13,858 nt of DNA from GCA-2861595 sp035526335. GTDB lineage: Bacteria > Actinomycetota > Acidimicrobiia > Acidimicrobiales > GCA-2861595. Position numbers and translations under genes: made by a program. Numbering within the stretch: the first letter of the stretch is position 1; every line of letters starts with the position of its first letter. The notes beneath the pieces are model-generated. The model did not search any database and was not told the origin of the DNA. It saw nothing but the letters and a program-made list of their open reading frames with translations. This document shows, piece by piece, positions 6,913-12,998 of the stretch. The DNA is taken from assembly GCA_035526335.1 (NCBI GenBank), contig DATLCN010000012.1:1-13858 (forward strand), read 5' to 3'.

Positions 6913-7734
6913 CTACCTGTGTTGTTGAGCACCGAATGCGGCTTCCCACCGGCGCTGCTTCCGTTTCCGACGTGACCGTCGGAACTCGAAGAACGGCCCT
7001 ATGGGTGACGGGGCCACCACCGCGGGTCCAGCGAGGTCGCCGACGATGTAGAGCTCCGCAACCGGGCGCAGGCTCTTGAGCCGCCCCCGCAGTGAGGAGG
7101 TGACAGTCCCGACAGCGGCATCAGGACCTCTACCCAGTCGGAGGATCGGCTGGATCGTGCGGCCTGCTGGAAGCTCCTTGTACGTCGCGCTGACTTTGCT
7201 CCACGGCGATTTGCGAAGCATGCGGCGCCACCGACGAGCACGGCGCACCACGGTGAATCCGACCGGTAGCGCAACGAAGGAAGCAACAAAGGCGACACAG
7301 AACACGAAGATGCCCAAGGCAGAGTCATTCTCCTCCGCCGTCGTTCGAACGTTGGACGGGTTCGAGGGGTCGTAGATGACCTCCACCTGCTGACCGACCC
7401 GGTAGATCGGCGAGTCGGAGTTCAGGTTGATTCGCTCTTCGTAGAGAATGCTGGCCGCCTGGAATCGAACGTTGATGCTTCCCTCGGAGAGGCGGCCACC
7501 GTGACGTACGGCGGTGACGACTCCACTTGTGTGCCGGCCCGTCCGTGCGAGCTCCTCAGAGCGGTCTTCGGCCCGAACGGCGATGATGCACGCGACGACC
7601 ATCAGGAGCACGCCGGCGAGAAGCCAGGTCCGCCCCGAGCGGCGATAGCGCAAGACGCCACGAGCGGTCGCGTCCCTCTCCCACGCCGGTTCTTCTACAC
7701 CACCATGGTCCGATCCGATCGAGCGTGTACTCAT
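6913..7734 (-). CDS. DUF3592-like two-helix membrane protein
   Basis: The product is 273 residues from ATG 7734. A cytosolic N-terminus is followed by a membrane helix at about 37-53 (TWLLAGVLLMVVACIIAV). A beta-rich extracytoplasmic domain of about 80 residues follows, with GVVTAVRH, SPIYRVGQQVEVIYDPSNPS and VRTTAE, then a second helix at about 139-163. The pattern helix, GxV domain, VGxxVxVxYDPxNP, helix is that of DUF3592 proteins, whose function is unknown. An unusual long basic C-terminal tail (about 110 residues) ends in RRSRRKRKQRR. The upstream minus-strand membrane gene ends 42 bp away, so they are probably co-transcribed. No strong Shine-Dalgarno is visible. Confidence 0.8.
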   Translation of the reverse strand: MSTRSIGSDHGGVEEPAWERDATARGVLRYRRSGRTWLLAGVLLMVVACIIAVRAEDRSEELARTGRHTSGVVTAVRHGGRLSEGSINVRFQAASILYEERINLNSDSPIYRVGQQVEVIYDPSNPSNVRTTAEENDSALGIFVFCVAFVASFVALPVGFTVVRRARRWRRMLRKSPWSKVSATYKELPAGRTIQPILRLGRGPDAAVGTVTSSLRGRLKSLRPVAELYIVGDLAGPAVVAPSPIGPFFEFRRSRRKRKQRRWEAAFGAQQHR

Positions 7735-7776
7735 CGTCGGATAAGGCCTGATCGGCGTTGCCCGCGCGGCCCGGCG

Positions 7777-8091
7777 TCACCTGCGCGCATCGGAATCCGA
7801 GCCTGGGTCCCGCAGATGGGCGTTCGGCTCAAGTCGGTCGTCGACAGAGGGCATACACACGGCAACGGCGGCGCCCGCCGTGATGGCGAGGTAGGACACG
7901 ACCAGGTATGGGTTTAAGAGGACGTCGCCCCATCCCTCCCACTCCTCGTCGACGCTCATCAAGTAGCCGCCGAAGAGGATCATGAGCGTGACGAACAGCC
8001 AACCGAGAGCGATGGCGCAGGCCAAGGGAGTCCGAATAGTCCTCACCCGACACGGTACGTCGCCCGCATCGAGCTGCGAAACGGCCTGCAC
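7777..8091 (-). CDS. Small membrane protein, two helices
   Basis: The frame gives 104 residues from GTG 8091; a second possible start is GTG 8046. Two hydrophobic segments are visible: PLACAIALGWLFVTLMILFG at about 22-41 and PYLVVSYLAITAGAAVAVCM at about 61-80. They are joined by an acidic loop with DEEWEGWGD. The C-terminus is polar. No family is recognised. It heads a two-gene minus-strand unit with the DUF3592-like gene. Repeat copy C begins only 4 bp upstream of its start. Confidence 0.7.
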   Translation of the reverse strand: MQAVSQLDAGDVPCRVRTIRTPLACAIALGWLFVTLMILFGGYLMSVDEEWEGWGDVLLNPYLVVSYLAITAGAAVAVCMPSVDDRLEPNAHLRDPGSDSDARR

Positions 8092-8094
8092 TTA

Positions 8095-8219
8095 CCCGCT
8101 CTTACGTGCCGGTACTCGCGCCTGAGCAGGGGCACCGTCGCCGCCGCCAAGGAGGAGGACATCGCGCACCGAAGATGTGCTCGCGCTGGCCTTGGTGGCG
8201 TACGACCCGGCACTATGGA
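8095..8219 (+). repeat. Fold-back repeat family, copy C (best folding copy)
   Basis: GTGCCGG (8106-8112) pairs with CCGGCAC (8207-8213), and CGCCGCCAAGG (8142-8152) pairs with CCTTGGTGGCG (8190-8200) with one mismatch. An inner CGCGCAC/GTGCTCGCG stem surrounds CGAAGAT. The stem carries asymmetric bulges. The 5' motif CCCGCTCTTACGTGCCGG matches copies E, G and H. The next gene's ATG (8215) lies inside the right end. Confidence 0.8.
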
Positions 8220-8591
8220 CGGGGTGCGAGTGGGGCTACTGGCGGGCGAGAACGGGACACCCCACGGCGACGGCGTGGCCAGCCTTGCCAAGTGGGGAGC
8301 CACCCTTGTGCTCCTCGCAGGCGCCCTCTACTTGGCCATTTCCAATGCGTCATGGTGGGTGTGGGTCGGTAACAGCGCCTTTCGAGGGATACGTGAGCCC
8401 AAAGACATTGGCCTCGGCATCAGTGCGTCTTCTTCGCCAGTGCGCTCTTCGGTGCGGCAGCCTCGGTTTTCTGGTGGACCGCCGGCTCCTCTCGGAGCCG
8501 CCGAAGGCGTGTCGTAATGGCCTCCCTCGCAGGCACCGGTGTCACGGTCGTCGCAATCTTCTATTCCGCCGCGCTCATGGGGCCTTTCTGA
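8215..8591 (+). pseudogene. Three-helix membrane protein, frameshifted
   Basis: The first frame, from ATG 8215 inside copy C, encodes a helix at about 27-45 (WGATLVLLAGALYLAIS) and reads on to EPKDIGLG. The -1 frame from about 8418 then reads HQCVFFASALFGAAASVFWW, then VVMASLAGTGVTVVAIFYSA and ends MGPF at TGA 8589-8591. Joined, this gives about 124 residues with three membrane helices. One missing base near 8416-8419, or a -1 ribosomal slip, would explain the break. Without the shift the first frame yields a 100-residue product with a low-complexity tail, ending at 8517. No family is recognised. Copy E starts 10 bp after the stop. Confidence 0.6.
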
Positions 8592-8600
8592 CGAGACCCC

Positions 8601-8730
8601 TGACCGCTCCGATGTGCCGTTCATCGCGTTCCTGGGCGGCGTGCCGGCAGAGCTCCACTGAGCCGGCCCCGCGCACCTATCACTCCGTCGCGCTGGCATC
8701 GGCCCTCCGCGAGCCGGCATTATCCGCGGG
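8601..8730 (+). repeat. Fold-back repeat family, copy E
   Basis: It begins TGACCGCTCCGATGTGCCG and ends GAGCCGGCATTATCCGCGGG. Inside, GTGCCGGC (8641-8648) pairs with GCCGGCAT (8713-8720). It shares CCCGCGCACCTATCAC (8668-8683) with copy F and CGCTGGCAT with copy G. It lies between the frameshifted membrane gene and the 31-residue gene. Confidence 0.75.
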
Positions 8731-8740
8731 TGGTCCCCGT

Positions 8741-8764
8741 AAGATGGTCTGTCCATCTTGGAGG
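8741..8764 (+). promoter_or_regulatory. Hairpin directly joined to a strong ribosome-binding site
   Basis: AAGATGG (8741-8747) and CCATCTT (8753-8759) form a perfect 7-bp stem around TCTGT. The GGAGG Shine-Dalgarno (8760-8764) starts at the very next base, 7 nt before ATG 8772. The hairpin could keep nearby mRNA open, block ribosomes from upstream, or act as a simple regulatory structure. Confidence 0.55.
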
Positions 8765-8771
8765 TATATGC

Positions 8772-8867
8772 ATGTCTCGCAAGAGGATGGCCTTGTCGGT
8801 GTTGCTGACCGCCATTTCGGTTGTTGCAGTTGCCGTCGGGATTTATCTGAAGTACCAGGATCTCTGA
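8772..8867 (+). CDS. 31-residue single-helix membrane peptide
   Basis: The short frame begins with ATG 8772 behind a perfect GGAGG at ideal spacing and ends with TGA 8865-8867. It encodes MSRKRMALSVLLTAISVV, then AVAVGIYLKYQDL. A basic head, one hydrophobic helix of about 18 residues and a short polar tail are visible. This is the layout of small membrane peptides such as type I toxins or regulators of membrane proteins. No antisense RNA or antitoxin is evident. Its own ribosome-binding site and its placement between copies E and G make it a credible gene despite its size. Confidence 0.65.
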   Translation: MSRKRMALSVLLTAISVVAVAVGIYLKYQDL

Positions 8868-8940
8868 GCGGTACAGACTGAGTAGTGGGGCCTTCCGCTA
8901 CAACTACACATTCGCTCGCCCGAAGGGTGTCGATTCGATG

Positions 8941-9049
8941 ACCGCTCCGAAGTGCCGCCAGGTACGGCTAAGCGTCATCGGAATTGTTCTTTAGTCCATC
9001 GCCTGCGCCGAATCTGCCGAATTGACACTTTCACGCTGGCATACTCGCG
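8941..9049 (+). repeat. Fold-back repeat family, copy G
   Basis: The left end ACCGCTCCGAAGTGCCG is the best example of the family 5' motif. The right end CGCTGGCATACTCGCG resembles the CGCTGGCATCGG segment of copy E. The middle is AT-richer and differs from other copies. It lies after the 31-residue gene, and another tiny ORF starts 4 bp beyond its right end. Confidence 0.6.
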
Positions 9050-9052
9050 TCA

Positions 9053-9157
9053 GTGACCAGATACGGTGTCAAAAGGGTGGAGCGACCGAAGAGGCCGACC
9101 CTTTGGGACCGGACAAAGCAGGTCGTGTACTGGGTTCTCAACTTCTTCGTTGGGTAG
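9053..9157 (+). CDS. Possible 34-residue peptide
   Basis: From GTG 9053 to TAG 9155-9157 the frame reads MTRYGVKRVERPKRPTLWD and RTKQVVYWVLNFFVG. It has a strongly basic first half and a hydrophobic C-terminal end that could touch the membrane. No clear Shine-Dalgarno is visible; a TTGACA at 9023-9028 could be a -35 element but has no good -10. Its position, filling the gap between repeat copies G and D exactly, is the main support. Confidence 0.4.
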   Translation: MTRYGVKRVERPKRPTLWDRTKQVVYWVLNFFVG

Positions 9158-9169
9158 CGGGAACACCGA

Positions 9170-9280
9170 AGGCCCGCTAGTCGCGCCTGCGGGCATAGCC
9201 CCGGCCGCGGGGCCCGTTCCGACGCCCCCCGCACCGAAGATGCTTGGGCTCGCGCTGCCCTGACGACCCGCGACCGGCGG
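9170..9280 (+). repeat. Fold-back repeat family, copy D
   Basis: GCTAGTCGCGCCTG (9176-9189) matches the left part of copies A-C. CGCACCGAAGATGCTTGG (9230-9247) is identical to copy A, followed by CTCGCGCTG as in copy C. The right end is more diverged (GACGACCCGCGACCGG) and lacks the CATTATG motif. The next gene begins about 33 bp later. Confidence 0.65.
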
Positions 9281-9312
9281 AGCGAGCAGCGGTGTGGCTC
9301 AGGAGACGTCAC

Positions 9313-9486
9313 ATGCCACAATGCCAAGCAATGGAGGAACCTCCTCACGACCCCACCTTGGACTGGCCGAGGGTGTTCCATAAGGGCGATGTCGTTCGCT
9401 CCCGTGACGGAGAGTGCCTTGGCGTAGTTCTCGCCATAGCCGACTGTTCAGGCGACAAGACGCCGTGCTGGGAGTTGCACGTTTGA
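9313..9486 (+). CDS. Small hypothetical protein, 57 residues
   Basis: ATG 9313 lies 7 nt behind AGGAG (9301-9305). An internal ATG at 9331 is a weaker alternative. The sequence includes DWPRVFHKGDVVRSRDGECL and GVVLAIADCSGDKTPCWELHV. The GDVVRSRDGxxLGVVLAI stretch looks like a small SH3/KOW-type beta-barrel strand pattern, but I cannot name a family. The stop TGA (9484-9486) follows GTT in a TTT run. Dropping one T would extend the protein into the next ORF as CWELHV-DWVRRGVREG. Confidence 0.6.
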   Translation: MPQCQAMEEPPHDPTLDWPRVFHKGDVVRSRDGECLGVVLAIADCSGDKTPCWELHV

Positions 9487-9520
9487 CTGGGTGAGACGAG
9501 GAGTCCGAGAGGGCATCGGC

Positions 9521-9622
9521 ATGTGGGACCCGTGGGATGCCGTAGTTGTCACGGACAAGGCCACCATCGAGGAAGCTCGCAGTCTCGGACTTCGGTGGCC
9601 GATCGGGCACCAGCCGCCCTAA
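9521..9622 (+). CDS. Small hypothetical protein, 33 residues, or C-terminal part of the preceding gene
   Basis: ATG 9521 follows GAGAGGG (9507-9513) with 7-nt spacing. The product starts MWDPWDAVVVTDKATIEEAR and ends with TAA 9620-9622. The same frame is open upstream through GTG 9491 back to the end of the 57-residue gene, so it may be its +1-shifted continuation (about 100 residues in all). The sequence is protein-like (amphipathic helix around TIEEARSLGL). The repeat motif of copy H begins 2 bp after the stop. Confidence 0.5.
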   Translation: MWDPWDAVVVTDKATIEEARSLGLRWPIGHQPP

Positions 9623-9623
9623 C

Positions 9624-9695
9624 ACCCGCTCCGACGTGCCGATACTGGACAGACGGGCTGGGCGCCGAAGATCTCTTCGGTGCAATATCCCCTGG
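9624..9695 (+). repeat. Fold-back repeat family, short copy H
   Basis: It begins ACCCGCTCCGACGTGCCG, as in copies C, E and G. It contains a 22-bp dyad GCGCCGAAGA/TCTCTTCGGTGC and ends GTGCAATATCC, like the GGCAATATC end of copy A. It is shorter than the other copies. CAGACGGG near 9649 and CCCGTCTG near 9703 form an additional outer dyad. Confidence 0.5.
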
Positions 9696-10159
9696 AGGAC
9701 GGACCCGTCTGCCCTCTGCTCAGCCGGGGCCCGAAAAAGACACCGGCGTCCCGGCGTGTTGTGTAGCTCCGGATACGTTGGACGGGCCGCAATCGGGTGC
9801 TCGGCGGTGGGTTCACCAGCTGCGCACGCCAAGACCATTGGCGGGATCGACGCAGCCGCACCGAACGTGCAGGCGCGAATCCGTAGCTCGGTCGGCCAGC
9901 AGCAGGACCGAACGGCGCGTAGAGCGTGCCCTCGATTAGGCGTTCCGGGACACCTCGATGGACCGTGGCCCCGAGGGTTATGGGATGCTCCTGCCCCAGG
10001 GCCTGGGGACTCTGCAGGCGCTGCTCCGGAGTCGAGCGGTCGCCTGGGCCACGGCCTAGTTCAGGGGCCAACCGAGAGCGCCGGGGGCAAGAAGGCAAGC
10101 TGAGAGCGAGTGCCCTGCAATGACGCGTGCCCACGGCGAGTTGCGGTCCCTCCGATGGG
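9696..10159. other. Stretch without a convincing gene
   Basis: Long open frames exist on both strands, as expected at this GC content. None has a ribosome-binding site, a recognisable motif or a balanced protein composition. A 33-codon frame from about 9957 (MDRGPEGYGMLLPQGLG) is the only one with mildly protein-like sequence, and it lacks a binding site. The stretch could be a decayed cassette or the right border of the array. Confidence 0.35.
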
Positions 10160-10699
10160 TCAACGCCGCTCTACAGACGAGAGGAACCTCCGCACTTCCC
10201 GGCGGTTGTGAAGCTGAATGACCTCGGCGGCGGCTGCGTGTACGGAGATGGCAGTGACGAGCGAAGGCCGTCTAGCTGAGGGCCACGTCGTACAGATCCA
10301 TTGCGCAAGGAACGCGACCCACCGTAGGGACGCCTTCACGCCGTCGGGGTAGTCGTAGGACCCCATGAGATGGCGCTGGAGCAAACCACAAAGACAGAGC
10401 CACCGCGGGAAGTCCAGGAACACCACCGTGTCGGCCCGGGAGAGCCGCAGGTCCTTGTTTGCCGCGTCCCCGTCGATGACCCAGCGGTCTCGTGCGACAA
10501 TCTCCTCCTCGATTCTGCGGAACTCAGCCGGCTCCACGGTGTTCGTGGCGGCCGTTGCGGGTCCGGTCACGCGGTAGCGACCTGGCCTCCACCAGTACCG
10601 GTCCAAGTGGAACGCCTCAATGCCGAGCCGCATGCCGAGGGAGCGAGCAACGGTGGACTTCCCGGCCCCGATGCAGCCGACGACGGCGATCCGCTCCAC
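10160..10699 (-). CDS. FlaR-like/adenylate-kinase-type P-loop ATPase
   Basis: GTG 10699 gives 179 residues starting MERIAVVGCIGAGKSTVARS, the usual start of this family with the P-loop at residues 8-16. Further motifs are FHLDRYWWRPG (30-40), DRWVIDGDAANKDLRL (71-86), ADTVVFLDFPRWLCLC (89-104) and the C-terminal VIQLHNRREVRRFL (160-173). This is the layout of small nucleotide-kinase-like ATPases annotated as topology modulation protein FlaR or AAA family ATPases. They are cytoplasmic, bind ATP, and mostly lack a known substrate. The gene is full length. No strong Shine-Dalgarno is seen. It is divergent from the LuxR-family gene. Confidence 0.82.
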   Translation of the reverse strand: MERIAVVGCIGAGKSTVARSLGMRLGIEAFHLDRYWWRPGRYRVTGPATAATNTVEPAEFRRIEEEIVARDRWVIDGDAANKDLRLSRADTVVFLDFPRWLCLCGLLQRHLMGSYDYPDGVKASLRWVAFLAQWICTTWPSARRPSLVTAISVHAAAAEVIQLHNRREVRRFLSSVERR

Positions 10700-11200
10700 C
10701 GGTTGATCATGACCCGTGACGGATCGAAGGTGCCGAGGGGAACTCCCCGTCTCGGTCGGACAACAGACGCGGAGGGCTGTACGCCGGGCGCTCCAAAGAA
10801 TTTGGCTGACCGGCATCACGCCATTCCGGCGTTCAGGGCCACTGGGTCCCACGGAGGGGTGTCGATATGGGATACGCAGGAGAGCGGCGCGACTCCTGGT
10901 GCGGGCCAGCTGCGGTCCCGGACGACCGGGGCGTTGCTCCTGCCAGGAGGTTCCGGCGACGCAGGAGGTCAGTCGCGGGCAGCAAGAGAGTTCGGTCTGA
11001 GGAACGCCGGATGGCCTCGTGAACCGACGCACAATGCGGGGACCTCGTGAGTGCGTTGCCCCTCCGACCCAGGCCGATGCCTCCGCTCGGACTCGAATTC
11101 TCGAACCGGCCGCCGGTTCATGATTCTCGCCATCGGGCCGGGATCCGGGGCCTCATGTCGGAAGCCGCACGGCAGTGCGAGGACGGGTATCTTCGAGGTC
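10700..11200. other. Intergenic region between divergent genes
   Basis: This 500-bp gap separates the FlaR-like gene (minus) from the LuxR-family gene (plus). I find no convincing ORF. Promoters for both genes should lie here, but no clear -35/-10 pair is evident. TGACCGGCATCACGCC near 10808 faintly resembles the repeat-family right end and is not annotated as a copy. The frame of the LuxR gene is open back to 11051 but arginine- and serine-rich there, so I treat that part as non-coding. Confidence 0.4.
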
Positions 11201-12859
11201 GTGGGGGGTAGCCCAACTCGGGAGCAGGCGCTCGAGGCAGGGCGGGCCGCCCACTCAGCCAAGGCGTGGGCGGGTGCGGTCGACCACCTCCGGGCCGCGG
11301 AAGCCGGCGCCGACCTCGAGGCGGCGGACCTGGAGCTGCTGGCCGAAGCCACCTACCTCATCGGTCGGGAAGACGAAGCCGTCGCCCTCTGGATCCGGGC
11401 TCACAAGGCGTGGCTCGCCGCCGGCGCCGGCGCCGGCGTCCGGGCCGTCCGGCCCGCCTTCTGGGTGACCCTCGTACTGGAGCTGCGGGGCGACCAGGCG
11501 CAGGCCGGCGGATGGATGGCGAGGACCCAGCGGCTGGTGGAGGAGGCCGGAGGCGACTGCGTGGAGGAGGGCTACCTGCTCTTCTTCATGGGGATGGGCC
11601 AACTGGAGGAGGGCGACGTCCTGGGCGCCAGCGCCACCCTGGCCCGGGCGGCCGAGCTGGGCACCCGCTTCGCCGATGCTGACCTGATGGCCTTCGCCCG
11701 CATGGGGAGCGGGCAGTCGCTCGTGTGGCTGGGCCAGCAGGCCCAGGGCCTGTCCCTGCTCGACGAGGCCATGGTCGCCGTGACCGCCGGCGAGGTGTCG
11801 GACATCGCCGCCGGCATCGTGTATTGCGCCCTCATCGAGGCGTGCCACGACGCCTTCGACCTGCGGCGAGCCACGGAATGGACCGAGGCCCTCGCCACGT
11901 GGTGCGCATCCCAGCCCGACCTCGTCCCCTACCGGGGCAATTGCCAGGTGCACCGGGCCGAAATACTGCTCTTGCGGGGGAGGTGGGACGACGCCGGTGG
12001 GGAGGCAGACCAGGCCGGCCAGCGGCTGGCCGGTGGCCCCTCAGCAGCCAACGCCCACTACCAGCGGGGCGAGGTCCACCGACTGAGGGGCGAGTCGGAG
12101 TTGGCCGAGGCCGCCTACCGGCAGGCCAGCGAGCTTGGCCGCGTGCCCCAGCCCGGCCTGGCCCTGCTGCGTCTGGCCCAGGGACAGGTGGAGGCGGCTG
12201 CCGCGAGCATGCGTCGCCTTCTCGGGGAGTCAGACGAGCGGGTGGTGCGGGCCCGTCTGCTTGGAGCGGCCGTTGACATCCTGCTGGCGGCCGGCGACGT
12301 GGCCAGCGCCCGTGCTGCGGCTGACGAGCTGTCCGGCCACGCCGCCGCCTTCGGTTCGCCGCTGCTGCACGCCAACGCCGGTTACGCAGCCGGGGCGGTG
12401 CTGCTGGCGGAGGACAATCCTCGCGGCGCCTGCGAGACCCTGCGCCGGGCCGCCGACGCCTGGCGGTCCCTCGAGGTGCCCTTCGAAATGGCCCGTACCC
12501 GGTCCCTGCTCGGTGTGGCCTGCTCGCAGCTCGGAGACACCGATGCTGCCGCCCTGGAGCACGGGGCCGCCCGGCGCACCCTCACCCAACTCGGCGCCCG
12601 ACCGGCCCTGCGCCTGCTGGATGAACTGGCCGCCGCCCAAGTCCAGCGGTCCGAGGCGCCGTCGGCCGGGCCGCTCACGGCGCGGGAGGTGGAGGTGCTG
12701 CTCCTGCTGGCCACCGGCCGCACCAACAAAGCCGTCGCCGCCGAGCTCGTGATCAGCCAGAAGACGGTGGCTCGTCACGTCGCCAACATCTTTACCAAGC
12801 TCGGCCTGTCGTCCCGGTCCGCGGCTACCGCCTACGCCTACGAGCACGGTCTGGTTTGA
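11201..12859 (+). CDS. LuxR-family transcriptional regulator with TPR-like repeats
   Basis: I chose GTG 11201 (GAGG 4 nt upstream), giving 552 residues that start VGGSPTREQALEAGRAAHSA. Most of the protein is alanine-rich helical repeats of TPR type, for example AKAWAGAVDHLRAAEAGADL, GASATLARAAELG and LAEAAYRQASELG. The last 60 residues form a LuxR-type helix-turn-helix: LTAREVEVLLLLATGRTNKA, VAAELVISQKTVARHVANIF, TKLGLSSRSAATAYA. Relatives are stand-alone actinobacterial regulators with a TPR sensing region and no receiver domain. The ligand is unknown. There is no N-terminal ATPase domain as in the larger LAL/MalT class. The coding sequence is intact and typical of chromosomal genes. The next gene starts 139 bp downstream and may have its own promoter. 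Confidence 0.88.
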   Translation: MGGSPTREQALEAGRAAHSAKAWAGAVDHLRAAEAGADLEAADLELLAEATYLIGREDEAVALWIRAHKAWLAAGAGAGVRAVRPAFWVTLVLELRGDQAQAGGWMARTQRLVEEAGGDCVEEGYLLFFMGMGQLEEGDVLGASATLARAAELGTRFADADLMAFARMGSGQSLVWLGQQAQGLSLLDEAMVAVTAGEVSDIAAGIVYCALIEACHDAFDLRRATEWTEALATWCASQPDLVPYRGNCQVHRAEILLLRGRWDDAGGEADQAGQRLAGGPSAANAHYQRGEVHRLRGESELAEAAYRQASELGRVPQPGLALLRLAQGQVEAAAASMRRLLGESDERVVRARLLGAAVDILLAAGDVASARAAADELSGHAAAFGSPLLHANAGYAAGAVLLAEDNPRGACETLRRAADAWRSLEVPFEMARTRSLLGVACSQLGDTDAAALEHGAARRTLTQLGARPALRLLDELAAAQVQRSEAPSAGPLTAREVEVLLLLATGRTNKAVAAELVISQKTVARHVANIFTKLGLSSRSAATAYAYEHGLV

Positions 12860-12860
12860 C

Positions 12861-12900
12861 GACCGCTGCTGGTGGCCTGCACAGAATCACCCACGCGGTC
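12861..12900 (+). terminator. Possible terminator-like dyad after the LuxR gene
   Basis: GACCGC (12861-12866) pairs with GCGGTC (12895-12900), and the inner GGTG pairs with CACC, one base after the LuxR-family stop. No T-run follows, so intrinsic termination is uncertain. Confidence 0.3.
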
Positions 12901-12947
12901 AGCTGAAGTTGCATAGTTCGCCCGAAGCGCCCCCCGCTACCGGTCGT

Positions 12948-12992
12948 CATAATCAGACGTGCCCGGACGACCGGGCACCGAGCGAAAAGGAG
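12948..12992 (+). promoter_or_regulatory. Upstream region of the SnoaL-like gene: possible -10, leader hairpin and binding site
   Basis: CATAAT at 12948-12953 resembles a -10 box, with no clear -35. The leader then has a perfect hairpin, GCCCGG (12961-12966), ACGA loop, CCGGGC (12971-12976). GGAG (12989-12992) follows, 6 nt before ATG 12999. Confidence 0.4.
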
Positions 12993-12998
12993 CGAGCA

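Noticed and set aside
3304..9695. Classic integron with canonical attC sites
   Set aside because: No RYYYAAC/GTTRRRY pair frames the repeats and no integrase is present; the GGTTAG/CTAACC base of the 6.1-kb palindrome has the opposite polarity.
3304..9695. CRISPR array
   Set aside because: Repeats are long, diverged and irregularly spaced with genes between them, not short identical repeats with uniform spacers.
9619..10134. Minus-strand ORF of 171 codons
   Set aside because: Arginine/serine/proline-rich composition without motif or binding site, as expected for chance frames in GC-rich DNA.
10800..10825. Tenth repeat copy at TGACCGGCATCACGCC
   Set aside because: Only about ten bases resemble the right-end motif, and no left end or dyad was found.
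10700..11032. N-terminal extension of the FlaR-like protein to 290 residues
   Set aside because: The family begins at the strand before the P-loop, and the added residues are low-complexity with many arginines and cysteines.
11051..11200. Earlier start for the LuxR-family gene
   Set aside because: The extra 50 residues are unlike the rest of the protein, whereas GTG 11201 has a GAGG just upstream.
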